A stretch of DNA of 7,054 bases from assembly GCA_947627075.1 (NCBI GenBank), contig CANQUR010000084.1:1-7054 (forward strand). The letters run 5' to 3'. Within the stretch, counting starts at the first letter, position 1, and each line of letters begins with the position of its first letter. The translations under genes and the position numbers were made by a program. The notes beneath the pieces are model-generated. The model was not told the DNA's origin. It searched no databases and was given only the letters and a program-made list of their open reading frames with translations. Below are positions 6,903-7,054 of this stretch, piece after piece. The DNA is from an uncultured Clostridia bacterium (GTDB lineage: Bacteria; Bacillota; Clostridia; Christensenellales; Pumilibacteraceae).

Positions 6903-7054
6903 AGAAGCCTTCCCCCGCGTTTTTTGTTTTCCTTTATAGTTCGTGGATAGAGAAACATGACATTATAAAAGGCTTCCCCCGCGAATAAAGTTCGCAAATA
7001 CGTAGAAAGTTCATATCGGGGGGAGCTCCGCCGAGAGGCGGTGAGGAGGGTCTA
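6903..7054. repeat. GC-rich dispersed-type intergenic repeat, cut by the window end
   Basis: CTTCCCCCGCG occurs at 6909-6919 and again at 6973-6983, 64 bases apart, each in a similar context (AAGCCTTCC and AAGGCTTCC). The second copy can pair its CTTCCCCC (6973-6980) with GGGGGGAG (7018-7025), enclosing a small hairpin GCGAA/TTCGC (6981-6985, 6991-6995). A tight hairpin CCGCC-GAGA-GGCGG (7028-7041) and the purine run GAGGAGGG follow. The layout resembles the multi-copy intergenic elements common in Clostridia genomes, with CCTCCC-type and GGGAGG-type stems followed by short hairpins. The first copy looks truncated. No ORF of note lies here, and the AT-rich stretch 6802-6902 between the helicase promoter and this repeat shows nothing I recognise. 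Confidence 0.5.

Noticed and set aside
6903..7054. CRISPR-like spaced repeat
   Set aside because: Only two 11-bp copies 64 bases apart, with internal hairpins and no regular repeat-spacer pattern or cas gene.

Overview
The window looks like chromosomal DNA from a Clostridia-like member of the Bacillota, possibly an uncultured gut lineage. This is inferred from three things: strong AGGAG-type ribosome binding sites, intrinsic terminators with A-rich/U-rich flanks, and proteins of firmicute type. The sequence carries no direct taxonomic marker. GC content is moderate in genes, and the gaps are AT-rich with local GC-rich repeat structures.

Layout. (1) Positions 2-2384, plus strand: the 3' end of one ABC exporter half-transporter gene, overlapping by 11 bases a complete second one. 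Their ATPase motifs are degenerate in complementary ways (Asp for Glu and Gln for His in the first, LSQGQ for LSGGQ in the second). This marks a heterodimeric exporter with one hydrolysing and one impaired ATP site. An intrinsic terminator follows. (2) Positions 2385-2908: a 524-base gap between convergent genes with no convincing ORF but much structure. It holds a terminator, two matching 29-bp palindromes, an intact leftward consensus promoter (TTGACA, 17 bp, TATAAT) next to one of them, a fold that can form a three-way junction, and a second terminator. (3) Positions 2909-6754, minus strand: one 1281-residue superfamily 1 helicase of the DUF4011/AAA_11/AAA_12 type. It ends in a restriction-endonuclease-like domain whose usual acidic active-site residues appear to be replaced. 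It has its own promoter and ribosome binding site. (4) Positions 6755-7054: AT-rich upstream DNA and, at the right edge, a GC-rich repeated element with nested hairpins that is cut by the window end.

The two transcription units are convergent and separately terminated, so nothing shows that exporter and helicase work together. The exporter pair would act in the membrane as one machine, probably exporting a drug, lipid or peptide. The helicase would act on nucleic acid, and proteins of this architecture occur in defence islands, but no other defence gene is visible here. The two observations that best repay follow-up are the gene-less promoter/operator locus at 2483-2660 and the apparently inactivated nuclease domain of the helicase.
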